NCBI GenBank assembly: GCA_026125925.1
Contig: JAHCKF010000189.1
Span: 1-6,892 of the forward strand
DNA: 6,892 bases
Origin: Pseudolabrys sp.
GTDB lineage: Bacteria > Pseudomonadota > Alphaproteobacteria > Rhizobiales > Xanthobacteraceae
Direction of reading: 5' to 3'
Shown: positions 1 to 6,892 of the stretch, piece after piece
Position numbering within the stretch: the stretch's first letter is position 1
How the letters are laid out: the number at the start of each line of letters is the position of its first letter
The notes under the pieces: generated by a model
What the model was told of the DNA's origin: nothing
Databases searched by the model: none
The model's input: only the letters and a program-made list of their open reading frames with translations
Made by a program: the position numbers and the translations under genes

Positions 1-913
1 CCGCGAGATCAACCGCTATTTCCCGCAGGAGATGACGTCGCGGCATCCCGAGGCGCTGCAGTCGCACCGGCTGCGCCGCGAGATCATCGCCACGCAGCTC
101 ACCAACTCGATGATCAACCGCGGCGGCGCCACGCTGATCGTGCGCATCGCCGACCAGACCGGCGCCACCGCGGCGTCGATCGCGGCGGCCTTCGCCGCCG
201 TGCGCAACAGCTACGACATGGTCGATCTCAACGGCGAGATCGATACGCTCGACAACAAGGTGTCGGGCGACACGCAATTGTCGCTCTATGCCGCGGTGCA
301 GGGCCTGCTGCTCGACCGGCTGGTCTGGTTCCTGCGCAATGTCGATCTCACGCTCGGCCTCGACACCATCGTCGCGCATTACCGCGACGGCATCGCGCAG
401 GTGGAGGCGGCGCTCGATACCGCGCTGTCGAAGTCCGCGGCGTCGGCCCGGGCCAACCACATCGCCGAACTGACGCGGGACGGCGTGCCGGAGCAACTGG
501 CGCGGCGCATTGCCAATCTCGCCTATACCAAGGCCGCGACCGATATCGTGCTGGTCGCCGACCGCGCCGCCAAGCCGATCGCCGAAGTGACCGCGACCTA
601 TTTCGCCACCGAGGCGTTCTTCCAGCTCGACAAGGTGGCGCACGCCGTGCCGGGCATCGTCGTGTCGGATTACTTCGATCGTCTGGCGCTCGACCGCGCG
701 CTCGATCAGATCGGCGATGCCGAACGGCGGCTGACCTCGGCGATGGTCGGCAACGGTCACGCTGGCGCCGAGGCGGTTGAAGCCTGGCTCGGCCCGCGCC
801 GCGGCGAGGTCGAGCGCATCCGCGCCGCGATCCACGAGATCGCCGGTTCGGGGCTGACGCTGTCGAAGCTCAGCGTGGCGGCGAGTCTGCTCGGCGATCT
901 GGCGCGCGAGTAG
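1..913 (+). CDS. NAD-specific glutamate dehydrogenase, large (about 180 kDa) class, C-terminal part
   Basis: This is the 3' end of a gene that begins before the window; the frame is open from base 2 and stops at TAG 911-913, giving 303 residues. The enzyme oxidatively deaminates L-glutamate to 2-oxoglutarate and ammonium with NAD+ in the cytoplasm, feeding the TCA cycle during growth on amino acids. I recognise the C-terminal, mostly helical region of the Bac_GDH family (the Caulobacter GdhZ type, usually around 1,600 residues). Visible marks are the stretch QLTNSMINRGG near residue 38, the segment LVWFLRN, the segment YFDRLALDRALDQI and the ending LTLSKLSVAASLLGDLARE. The dinucleotide-binding and catalytic domains lie upstream and cannot be inspected. 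The last 44 bp overlap the 3' end of the opposing HxlR gene, so there is no room for a separate terminator. The family call is firm; only the truncation limits it. Confidence 0.93.
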   Translation, partial: REINRYFPQEMTSRHPEALQSHRLRREIIATQLTNSMINRGGATLIVRIADQTGATAASIAAAFAAVRNSYDMVDLNGEIDTLDNKVSGDTQLSLYAAVQGLLLDRLVWFLRNVDLTLGLDTIVAHYRDGIAQVEAALDTALSKSAASARANHIAELTRDGVPEQLARRIANLAYTKAATDIVLVADRAAKPIAEVTATYFATEAFFQLDKVAHAVPGIVVSDYFDRLALDRALDQIGDAERRLTSAMVGNGHAGAEAVEAWLGPRRGEVERIRAAIHEIAGSGLTLSKLSVAASLLGDLARE

Positions 914-1301
914 TCGGCGACGCCGACGAGCCGACCGCCGCCGGCTTGCGCTCGTTCCATGCCAGCAGCGCATCCAGCGCCGGACAGAGAGCCTCGCCCC
1001 AGTCGGTCAGCCGATACTCGACGCGTGGCGGCACTTCGGGATGAACGACGCGTGCGACGAGCCGGTCGGTTTCCATTTGCCGCAATTGCTGGGTGAGCAT
1101 CTTCTGCGAAACGTCGGGAATGGCGCGCTCCAGTTCCGAGAAGCGCATCACCTTGCCGTCGAACAGATGAAACAAGATCAAGATTTTCCAGCGGCCCTCC
1201 AGCATGGCGAAGGCGCTTTCGATTCCCTCCGCCGCGGTTTGCGGCGTGTGATCGGGGTTACTTTGCCGTTCGTAGCCCACTTTCGGGTGCGTTCTTGTCA
1301 T
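870..1301 (-). CDS. HxlR-family winged-helix transcriptional regulator
   Basis: A 143-residue cytoplasmic DNA-binding protein of the HxlR (MarR-like) family; members usually act as dimeric repressors of an adjacent, often divergent, gene. Residues 26-48 (GIESAFAMLEGRWKILILF and following) form the family's first helix with its GRW signature. Residues 53-84 (RFSELERAIPDVSQKMLTQQL and on) are the helix-turn-helix. Residues 85-104, with PPRVEYRLTDWGEAL, are the wing and following helix. Only one cysteine (C106) is present, so it lacks the N-terminal redox Cys of YodB/HypR-type members. I chose ATG 1299-1301; an in-frame ATG at 1358 would add 19 atypical residues and run across the next gene's start. 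No good Shine-Dalgarno precedes either start. The tail after about residue 118 (AAVGSSASPTTRAPDRR...) is low-complexity, and its last codons are antisense to the glutamate dehydrogenase 3' end. The neighbouring NTF2-like gene is its likely target. Confidence 0.9.
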   Translation of the reverse strand: MTRTHPKVGYERQSNPDHTPQTAAEGIESAFAMLEGRWKILILFHLFDGKVMRFSELERAIPDVSQKMLTQQLRQMETDRLVARVVHPEVPPRVEYRLTDWGEALCPALDALLAWNERKPAAVGSSASPTTRAPDRRADSPPR

Positions 1302-1314
1302 CGCGGCAAAGTAA
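1258..1314. promoter_or_regulatory. Candidate operator: perfect 11-bp inverted repeat around the HxlR start
   Basis: TTACTTTGCCG at 1258-1268 is matched exactly in reverse complement by CGGCAAAGTAA at 1304-1314, with centres 46 bp apart. The right arm sits 2 bp upstream of the HxlR ATG and inside the 58-bp divergent intergenic space. The left arm covers HxlR codons 12-15. Arms of the TTACTTT/AAAGTAA kind fit my recollection of HxlR-family operators, which is not checked here. A weak minus-strand promoter, TCGCAA 1331-1336 (read TTGCGA) with 17 bp to AAAGTA 1308-1313 (read TACTTT), would overlap the right arm. It would also place transcription start almost at the ATG. Autoregulation with co-control of the NTF2-like gene is inference. 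Confidence 0.5.
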
Positions 1315-1359
1315 GGCCACCTCAACTGCGTCGCAATGCTCGATGCGGAGAAAATCAAG

Positions 1360-1731
1360 ATGGCTTCCCGATCAGACGGCTCACAACGCGAAGTTCCTCA
1401 GCCCGGCGTTTCCCTGCCGCGGCCAATCGCGGCCTATGTTGCCGCGAAAAATGCGCATGATCCCGATGCGGTTGCGCGCGCTTTCGCCGCGGGCGGCATC
1501 GTTCACGACGAAGGCAAGATCCATCGCGGCCAGGCGGAAATCGCCGAATGGGCCCGCGACGCGATGAAGAGATACAGCATGACCATGTCGCCCTTGTCGG
1601 TGACCGGCCAAGACGGAAAAACCGTGCTGACGGCCCGGGTTGAAGGCAACTTTCCCGGCAGCCCGATCGACCTGAATTTCAATTTTGAACTGGGCCGGGA
1701 TGGCATCCAGTCGTTGAAGGTCGGGGCGTGA
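1360..1731 (+). CDS. NTF2/SnoaL-like small protein (nuclear transport factor 2 family)
   Basis: A 123-residue protein with the NTF2-like alpha-beta cone fold. Residues 18-42 ([21 protein letters not shown]) form the opening helices, and residues 44-62 contain [18 protein letters not shown], the usual family pattern of a polar strand followed by a glycine-containing turn. Residues 88-119 ([20 protein letters not shown] and on) form the closing strands. Bacterial relatives are annotated as polyketide-cyclase or ketosteroid-isomerase-like, but no catalytic set can be assigned here and the ligand is unknown. There is no signal peptide. ATG 1360 is preceded by GGAG at 1347-1350 with 9 bp spacing; an upstream in-frame ATG at 1336 (eight extra residues) lacks such a site. 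The gene is divergent from the HxlR regulator and ends 51 bp before the convergent purH stop. The function is probably a small detoxification or metabolite-binding role under HxlR control, which is inference. Confidence 0.85.
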   Translation: MASRSDGSQREVPQPGVSLPRPIAAYVAAKNAHDPDAVARAFAAGGIVHDEGKIHRGQAEIAEWARDAMKRYSMTMSPLSVTGQDGKTVLTARVEGNFPGSPIDLNFNFELGRDGIQSLKVGA

Positions 1732-1738
1732 CGGCTCT

Positions 1739-1765
1739 GCGATGCAGCGTCTCACGCTGCATCGC
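1739..1765. terminator. Hairpin between convergent genes, probable bidirectional terminator
   Basis: Bases 1739-1749 pair perfectly with 1755-1765 (core GATGCAGCG / CGCTGCATC, extended by two GC pairs) around the 5-base loop TCTCA. It lies 7 bp after the NTF2-like stop and 17 bp after the purH stop on the other strand, where a shared terminator is expected. No T-run follows in either direction, so it is not a classical intrinsic terminator. It may act with Rho or protect 3' ends. Its right arm is part of a repeat also found after the heparinase-like gene. Confidence 0.6.
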
Positions 1766-1777
1766 GTCCGGGACAAG
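1755..1777 (-). repeat. 23-bp repeat copy after the purH stop
   Basis: These 23 bases match 3573-3595 in the same orientation at 21 of 23 positions; the differences are at 1762 (T versus C) and 1773 (A versus G). On the minus strand this copy begins 5 bp after the purH stop codon. It includes the right arm of the 1739-1765 hairpin and then continues as GTCCGGGACAAG. I read it as a short remnant or module of the palindromic repeat family seen in full upstream of purH. Confidence 0.65.
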
Positions 1778-1782
1778 TCGCC

Positions 1783-3375
<1,593 letters not shown>

Positions 3376-3396
3376 GAGAGGCTCATCAGTGATGCT

Positions 3397-3444
3397 TTAT
3401 GAGATTGTTGGCGGTGGGCTAGCACAGCTTGTTTTTCCTGTCAT
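3397..3444 (-). CDS. Possible 15-residue leader peptide upstream of purH
   Basis: On the minus strand an ATG at 3442-3444 is preceded by GAGGAGG (3449-3455), a near-perfect Shine-Dalgarno 4 bp away and better than any other in this window. The frame reads MTGKTSCASPPPTIS and stops at TAA 3397-3399, leaving 21 bp to the purH ATG. It contains three consecutive prolines, which can slow ribosomes, and it ends close enough to purH for reinitiation or coupling. Against it, the SD and ATG touch the edge of a palindromic repeat, so they could be repeat-derived coincidence. No database support is available to me. Confidence 0.3.
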   Translation of the reverse strand: MTGKTSCASPPPTIS

Positions 3445-3459
3445 TCGGCCTCCTCACTT

Positions 3460-3509
3460 GTCCCGGGCGCGGCGCAGCGCCTTTTGGCGATGCGCCGCAG
3501 AACCGGGAC
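3460..3509. repeat. Palindromic repeat element, hairpin 1
   Basis: A nested stem: 3460-3466 (GTCCCGG) pairs with 3503-3509 (CCGGGAC), 3469-3476 (GCGGCGCA) pairs with 3491-3498 (TGCGCCGC), and 3478-3481 (CGCC) pairs with 3486-3489 (GGCG) around a TTTT loop. Only small bulges interrupt it. Palindromic elements of this style, built from CCGGGAC ends and a GCGGCGCA core, are what I recall from intergenic repeats in bradyrhizobia and relatives. It may terminate transcription, stabilise upstream mRNA or simply be a mobile remnant. Confidence 0.75.
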
Positions 3510-3534
3510 CGTCGCGAATACCGCGTTTGAGACG

Positions 3535-3592
3535 GCCCCGGATCTGCGGTGCATCGCTTCGCAAGTGCTGCGCGCTGCACCGCGTCCGGGGC
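3535..3592. repeat. Palindromic repeat element, hairpin 2
   Basis: Bases 3535-3542 (GCCCCGGA) pair perfectly with 3585-3592 (TCCGGGGC). After a small internal loop, 3546-3553 (GCGGTGCA) pair perfectly with 3576-3583 (TGCACCGC), enclosing 22 bases. The architecture is the same as hairpin 1: an outer CCGG-type stem and an inner GCGG(T/C)GCA stem. The outer arm ends 5 bp after the heparinase-like stop codon, so it forms in the 3' end of that message. It may serve as a terminator or exonuclease block; there is no T-run. Confidence 0.75.
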
Positions 3593-3595
3593 AAG
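3573..3595 (-). repeat. 23-bp repeat copy after the heparinase-like stop
   Basis: This copy matches 1755-1777 at 21 of 23 positions in the same orientation and begins 2 bp after the stop codon of the heparinase-like gene. It forms the right side of hairpin 2. Both copies therefore sit directly behind the stop codon of a minus-strand gene. Confidence 0.65.
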
Positions 3596-3597
3596 GA

Positions 3598-5364
3598 TCA
3601 GAGCGGCAATTCCGGCTCGTCGGCGCGGTCGATGCGCGGGCCGGACGTCACCGGCGGCGTATGGCGGAAGCTCCACCGCACCTTCTCGGCCTGCCGGGCG
3701 TGACCGTAAATGACGATCTGCACCGCGCGCCGCGGGCCGTCGGAGCCGGCGAGATAGACGCTCTCCTCGACATCGACCCGCTCGCCCATGGTGGCGAAGG
3801 TCCAGACTTCCTTGTCCGGCAGCAGCAGGATGACACCGCGGCCTTCCGACAGGCGATTGGCCTTCACCGATGGATGTAGATGGAAGCGGATGGCGTATTC
3901 GTCGCCCTTCTTCGCATCGAATTTCTTGTGCGACGGCGTGAACAGGTCTTCGCCATCGATGCTGCGGCCGTCGTCGCTGACCTTGAGCGTGCGCGAATGG
4001 ATGACACCGAATTCGGCGGCATAGCCGTCATGCGACGCGGCGAGTGTCGTCACGCCGCCGTCCTTGTCGCGCCGCTCGATGTCGATGTGACGCGGTCCGG
4101 AGACGACGGGCGTGCCGCCAAGCAGCCGGCGCAACGATTTCGAATCGAGAAAGCGGCATGACGAGGTGTCGTTGAAGGTGACGGTCGAATGCGCCGCCGT
4201 CGCGCGTGCCACCTGTCGCCAGTTCTCACGGTTCATCGCCGGCAGGCCGCAATTGACGACGATGCGATGTTGCCGGAACGACATTTCGAACGACAGGCAG
4301 CCGGCATGCGCTTCGGTGGACAGCGCTACCGGCGGCGGCTTCCCGGTATCCATCAACACGACGGTCGCATCGGCATCGATGCGCTGATAGCCGGAATAGG
4401 GCGCGTTCGACACCGGTGCGCCGCGCGCGTCGTCATAAGCGAGCGCGGTAGCGAGCAGATCGACCGGCGTCGGCCCCATGCCGTTGAACTGCGCGAAATT
4501 GCCGTCCGGATGCCGAAAGAAGCGCAGCATCGGCATCATGCGATCGATGGCATTGTTGATCGCCTGTGGCGGCTGCAGATTGCGCGCCGAGAACAACTGC
4601 CGCAGCGGCAGCAGGTCGATGACGATCTCGATCAGAGTGCCGGGATTGCGGCTGAGGTGGCCGCCATCGGGCAGTACTTGCGCGCGCAGTTCCTCGATCA
4701 GGCGCCGCGCGATCGGTCGCAAGTTTCCCGACAGCCCGTTGAGGCACAGCGCCGCATAAGTCAGCGCGATCAGCCCCTGCAGGCGCGGCAGACCGTCGCG
4801 CGAATCGTTCACGGTGTGACGCAGGAAGCGCACCTGGCGCTGCAGGCTGCGGATGAAGCGCCGGTAGAAGCGCGCATCGGCATCCTGCAAGATGAAGGGC
4901 GAATGGCACAGCCAGCAGATGATCCGCCGTGACAGCACCTCCGGTTGCCAGGCGAGCGGATGCCAGCCGCCCTGGATGTTGATCCATTCGTCGATCAGCG
5001 AGCGCGCATTGGCACGGGTGATCGCGGAGTCTGCGGCGCGCAAATGGCGCAACCAGACGAAGCTGAGCAGCGCCGTCGCCCATTCGTCCGACGGCGGCAT
5101 CATCTCGAAGGGCGAGCGGCGATCGCAGATCACGACCTTGCCGGCGAAGGCGAAGCGGCCTGCGTAGATTTCGGCGGCACGGGTGGCGTCGGCGGTGCGC
5201 AAATCCTGCGGCGCGATGACGAGGCGGTCGGTCTTGGCCGAGCCGTAACGCCAGCGCAGCAGCGGATGCGTGCCGACGCCGCCGACGAGGCTACGCGCAG
5301 CGCGGCGCCCAACCAGCATCGACAGTCTGGCTCGCTCGCCGACCGAAATCCGCATCGCCCTCAT
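3598..5364 (-). CDS. Heparinase II/III family protein
   Basis: A 588-residue protein of the heparinase II/III polysaccharide-lyase-like family. The N-terminal two thirds (about 45-310) are alpha-helical, resembling the toroid domain, with QDLRTADATRAAEIYAGRFAFAG (53-75) and LPDGGHLSRNPGTLIEI (231-247, His236). The C-terminal beta-sandwich (about 330-570) carries HAGCLSFEMS (353-362), VVNCGLP (369-375), ATAAHSTVTFND (388-399), HDGYAAEFGVIHSR (445-458) and RFHLHP (493-498). His236, His353, His392 and the Tyr of HDGY are plausible active-site residues by analogy. I see no signal peptide or membrane segment, unusual for an enzyme expected to meet extracellular glycans, so the substrate is unknown. 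I chose ATG 5362-5364, preceded by GGGGA; the second ATG at 5355 is nearly as good. An upstream ATG at 5466, 10 bp after the rsmB stop, would add 34 arginine-rich, unconserved-looking residues. It lies downstream of rsmB, probably in the same transcript. Confidence 0.88.
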   Translation of the reverse strand: MRAMRISVGERARLSMLVGRRAARSLVGGVGTHPLLRWRYGSAKTDRLVIAPQDLRTADATRAAEIYAGRFAFAGKVVICDRRSPFEMMPPSDEWATALLSFVWLRHLRAADSAITRANARSLIDEWINIQGGWHPLAWQPEVLSRRIICWLCHSPFILQDADARFYRRFIRSLQRQVRFLRHTVNDSRDGLPRLQGLIALTYAALCLNGLSGNLRPIARRLIEELRAQVLPDGGHLSRNPGTLIEIVIDLLPLRQLFSARNLQPPQAINNAIDRMMPMLRFFRHPDGNFAQFNGMGPTPVDLLATALAYDDARGAPVSNAPYSGYQRIDADATVVLMDTGKPPPVALSTEAHAGCLSFEMSFRQHRIVVNCGLPAMNRENWRQVARATAAHSTVTFNDTSSCRFLDSKSLRRLLGGTPVVSGPRHIDIERRDKDGGVTTLAASHDGYAAEFGVIHSRTLKVSDDGRSIDGEDLFTPSHKKFDAKKGDEYAIRFHLHPSVKANRLSEGRGVILLLPDKEVWTFATMGERVDVEESVYLAGSDGPRRAVQIVIYGHARQAEKVRWSFRHTPPVTSGPRIDRADEPELPL

Positions 5365-5476
5365 TCGTCCCCAGCACCGCAGGCGATTCCCGCGTGCAAT
5401 CCGTAGGATAGCGGAAGGGTCCGCGGCGGGCCAATGTGGCGTCCGCCGGCCCGTCCGCCGGTGCATAAGTCGGGCT

Positions 5477-6820
5477 CTAGGCGTCCTTGCGGATCAGCCG
5501 GGCGGCGAAAAAGCCGTCGAGGCCGGCCCAGCGCGGATCCTCGCTGGGCAGGTAGTGCGGCAAAGTCCGCAGGTCGCCGGCCTGGCTGATGAACTCGGCG
5601 TGGCCGAAGACGTCAGCCGCCGCGATCGGCGCGCGCGCCACCCGCGGGTCGCGCGCGAGCAGCGCCGCGATCTGCGCTTCGCCCTCCTCGGGCTCGAGCG
5701 AGCAGGTGCAATAGACCAAGGTGCCGCCGGGCCGGGTCAATTCGACCGCGCGGTCGAGCAGCCGGCTTTGCAGCGGCGTCAGCACGGCGAGATCGTTTTC
5801 CGATTTCAGCCACGGCACATCGGGATGGCGGCGGATGGTGCCGGTCGCGGTGCAGGGCGCATCGAGCAGCACGGCGTCGAACGGCTTGCCCGGCTGCCAC
5901 TCGAGGGCGTCGGCGGCGACGGTTTCGACGTTGAGCTTGAGCCGCGTGAAGTTCTCCTTCAGCCGCGCGATGCGAGCCGGCGAACGATCGACCGCGGTGA
6001 CTTTGGCGCCGGCATTGGCGAGCTGCGCCGTCTTGCCGCCGGGCGCCGCGCACAGGTCGCAGACGTCCTTGCCGCTGATGTCGCCCAGCAGGCGCGCCGG
6101 GATCGATGCGGCGGCATCCTGCACCCACCACGCGCCCTCGACGAAGCCGGGCAGCAGCGAAATCGCGCCATGCGCCAAGGTGCGTACGGTGCCGGTCGGC
6201 AATACCTCGCCGTGCAGATGTTCGGCCCACGAGCCAGCGTCGGCCTTGACGGTGATGTCGAGCGCCGGCTCGTGGCCGTTGGCCTGCGCGATCGCGCGCG
6301 CGGTGTCGTCGCCGTAATTCTTCTGCCAGCGCGCCATGAGCCATGGCGGCGTATCGCGCGAGGCATCGGCGGCATCGAAAGAGCCGCGCGCTTGCGCGAC
6401 GCGGCGCAGCACGGCGTTGACCAGACCGGCGTAACGCGCGCCGCGGCGGTCGGCCTGTGCCATGCGCACCGACAGATCGACCGCGGCGTGATCCGGCACA
6501 TCGAGCCACAGGATCTGCGCGGCGCCGATCAGAAGAATGGTCTCGATGCGCGGCGCCTCAGCGGGAAATCCCTTGTCGAGGAAGCCGCCAACCACATGGC
6601 GCAAGGTGCCGAGGCGGCGCAGCACAGTGGCCACCAGGCGCCGCATCAGCGCGCGGTCGCGCTCGGGCAGCGTCGCCAGGCCGAAATGCGCCGACTTGCC
6701 GGAGAGCTGTTCGTCCAAAGGCAGTCGGCGGCGCAGCACGCCATCGACGATGTCGGCGGCGATGCGCCGCGCGGCGAGACCGGGAACTTCAGGTTGCGGG
6801 GAGATTCGCGGACGCGCCAT
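5477..6820 (-). CDS. rsmB: 16S rRNA (cytosine(967)-C(5))-methyltransferase RsmB (Sun/Fmu family)
   Basis: RsmB transfers a methyl group from S-adenosylmethionine to C5 of cytosine 967 in 16S rRNA during small-subunit assembly. The protein has 447 residues, close to the family norm. Residues about 13-145 form the NusB-like RNA-binding domain, with ERDRALMRRLVATVLRRLG (53-71) and AQILWLDVPDHAAVDLSV (101-118). The Rossmann methyltransferase domain follows with motif I DLCAAPGGKT (255-264), the acidic ribose-binding D278 and motif IV DAPCTATGTIRRHPD (320-334, with Cys323 for product release). Motif VI is YCTCSLEPEEGE (370-381, with Cys373 as the expected nucleophile). Both cysteines of the RsmB mechanism are intact, so it should be active. 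ATG 6818-6820 is preceded by AAGGGG at 6826-6831 with 5 bp spacing, a good start. Some related proteins are named only RsmB/NOP family; C967 specificity is inferred from the NusB-like domain and motifs. Confidence 0.95.
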   Translation of the reverse strand: MARPRISPQPEVPGLAARRIAADIVDGVLRRRLPLDEQLSGKSAHFGLATLPERDRALMRRLVATVLRRLGTLRHVVGGFLDKGFPAEAPRIETILLIGAAQILWLDVPDHAAVDLSVRMAQADRRGARYAGLVNAVLRRVAQARGSFDAADASRDTPPWLMARWQKNYGDDTARAIAQANGHEPALDITVKADAGSWAEHLHGEVLPTGTVRTLAHGAISLLPGFVEGAWWVQDAAASIPARLLGDISGKDVCDLCAAPGGKTAQLANAGAKVTAVDRSPARIARLKENFTRLKLNVETVAADALEWQPGKPFDAVLLDAPCTATGTIRRHPDVPWLKSENDLAVLTPLQSRLLDRAVELTRPGGTLVYCTCSLEPEEGEAQIAALLARDPRVARAPIAAADVFGHAEFISQAGDLRTLPHYLPSEDPRWAGLDGFFAARLIRKDA

Positions 6821-6892
6821 GACGACCCCTTATTGCCACGAAATGTGTCATGGGCGCGAGCGCGGGCGCAAATATCGGCGATTTCACAGAAT
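6821..6892 (-). promoter_or_regulatory. Upstream region of rsmB with its ribosome binding site
   Basis: These 72 bases lie upstream of rsmB on the minus strand. They hold a clear Shine-Dalgarno, AAGGGG at 6826-6831, and a short GC-rich run (GCGCGAGCGCGGGCGC, about 6854-6869) with local self-complementarity. I could not identify a credible -35/-10 pair or the end of another gene. The promoter, if present, may extend beyond the window edge. Confidence 0.35.

Larger units (their letters stand above)
3376..3597. other. 222-bp gap between the heparinase-like gene and purH
   Basis: This spacer holds, in minus-strand order, a 58-bp hairpin (3535-3592), a short linker (3510-3534) whose ends CGTC/GACG can also pair, and a second hairpin (3460-3509). 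Then come the strong Shine-Dalgarno with its 15-codon frame (3455-3397) and the short palindrome CATCA-G-TGATG (3384-3394) next to the purH start. A sequence read ATGACA on the minus strand (3441-3446 strand-reversed) resembles a -35 box, but I found no -10 at suitable spacing. A purH promoter is therefore plausible but not shown. Confidence 0.5.

Noticed and set aside
1293..1323. A plus-strand promoter for the NTF2-like gene with TTGTCA at 1295-1300 as the -35 box
   Set aside because: The -35 match is good, but no acceptable -10 sequence lies 16-18 bp downstream, so I did not list it as a promoter.
1041..1460. A plus-strand frame of 139 codons spanning the HxlR gene and the divergent promoter
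   Set aside because: It runs antisense through the winged-helix gene and then out of frame into the NTF2-like gene, so it conflicts with two better supported genes.
3384..3394. Palindrome CATCA-G-TGATG just upstream of the purH start as an operator
   Set aside because: Arms of 5 bp are expected several times by chance in a window of this length, and nothing else supports binding of a regulator.
3376..3597. A ZTP (pfl) riboswitch upstream of purH, as found in many alphaproteobacteria
   Set aside because: I looked on the minus strand for the conserved GGGUCGUGAC-like and CCGCCUGGGCA-like segments and found neither. The hairpins present are symmetric repeat palindromes instead.
4189..4932. A 247-codon plus-strand frame opposite the heparinase-like gene
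   Set aside because: It has low-complexity H/R/Q-rich composition, no ribosome binding site or domain, and lies fully inside a recognisable gene on the other strand.
5613..6509. A 298-codon minus-strand frame inside rsmB in another reading frame
   Set aside because: It is an arginine/alanine-rich translation of the rsmB sequence shifted by one base, with no independent start signal. RsmB motifs occupy the true frame.

Overview
The window is ordinary chromosomal DNA from a GC-rich alphaproteobacterium, most likely of the order Hyphomicrobiales (the Bradyrhizobium / Rhodopseudomonas / Xanthobacteraceae neighbourhood). This rests on the GC-rich third positions, the large-type NAD-glutamate dehydrogenase, the order rsmB - heparinase-like gene - purH, and the style of the palindromic intergenic repeats. 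The assignment comes from recalled family features, not from a database search.

Layout. Positions 1-913 (+) hold the last 303 codons of a very large NAD-specific glutamate dehydrogenase. Its 3' end overlaps, tail to tail, an HxlR-family winged-helix repressor on the minus strand (870-1301). That repressor is divergent from a small NTF2/SnoaL-like protein (1360-1731, +), with only 58 bp between the two starts. A perfect 11-bp inverted repeat straddles the repressor start, so this pair is the most likely self-contained regulatory unit here. A strong hairpin (1739-1765) separates the NTF2-like gene from the convergent purH.

From 1783 to the end everything is on the minus strand and reads, in transcription order, rsmB (6820-5477), a cytosolic-looking heparinase II/III-family protein (5364-3598) and purH (3375-1783). 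RsmB methylates C967 of 16S rRNA, PurH carries out the last two steps of IMP synthesis, and the heparinase-like protein has no assigned substrate. The 222-bp gap before purH is packed with two large imperfect hairpins of a palindromic repeat family. It also holds a 15-codon open frame with a near-perfect Shine-Dalgarno just ahead of purH. A 23-bp piece of the same repeat family recurs just after the purH stop codon.

I found no CRISPR array, tRNA, rRNA, insertion sequence or phage gene, and no convincing undescribed multi-gene system. The items worth a second look are the inverted repeat at the HxlR/NTF2 pair, the repeat modules placed directly after stop codons, and the possible purH leader peptide.
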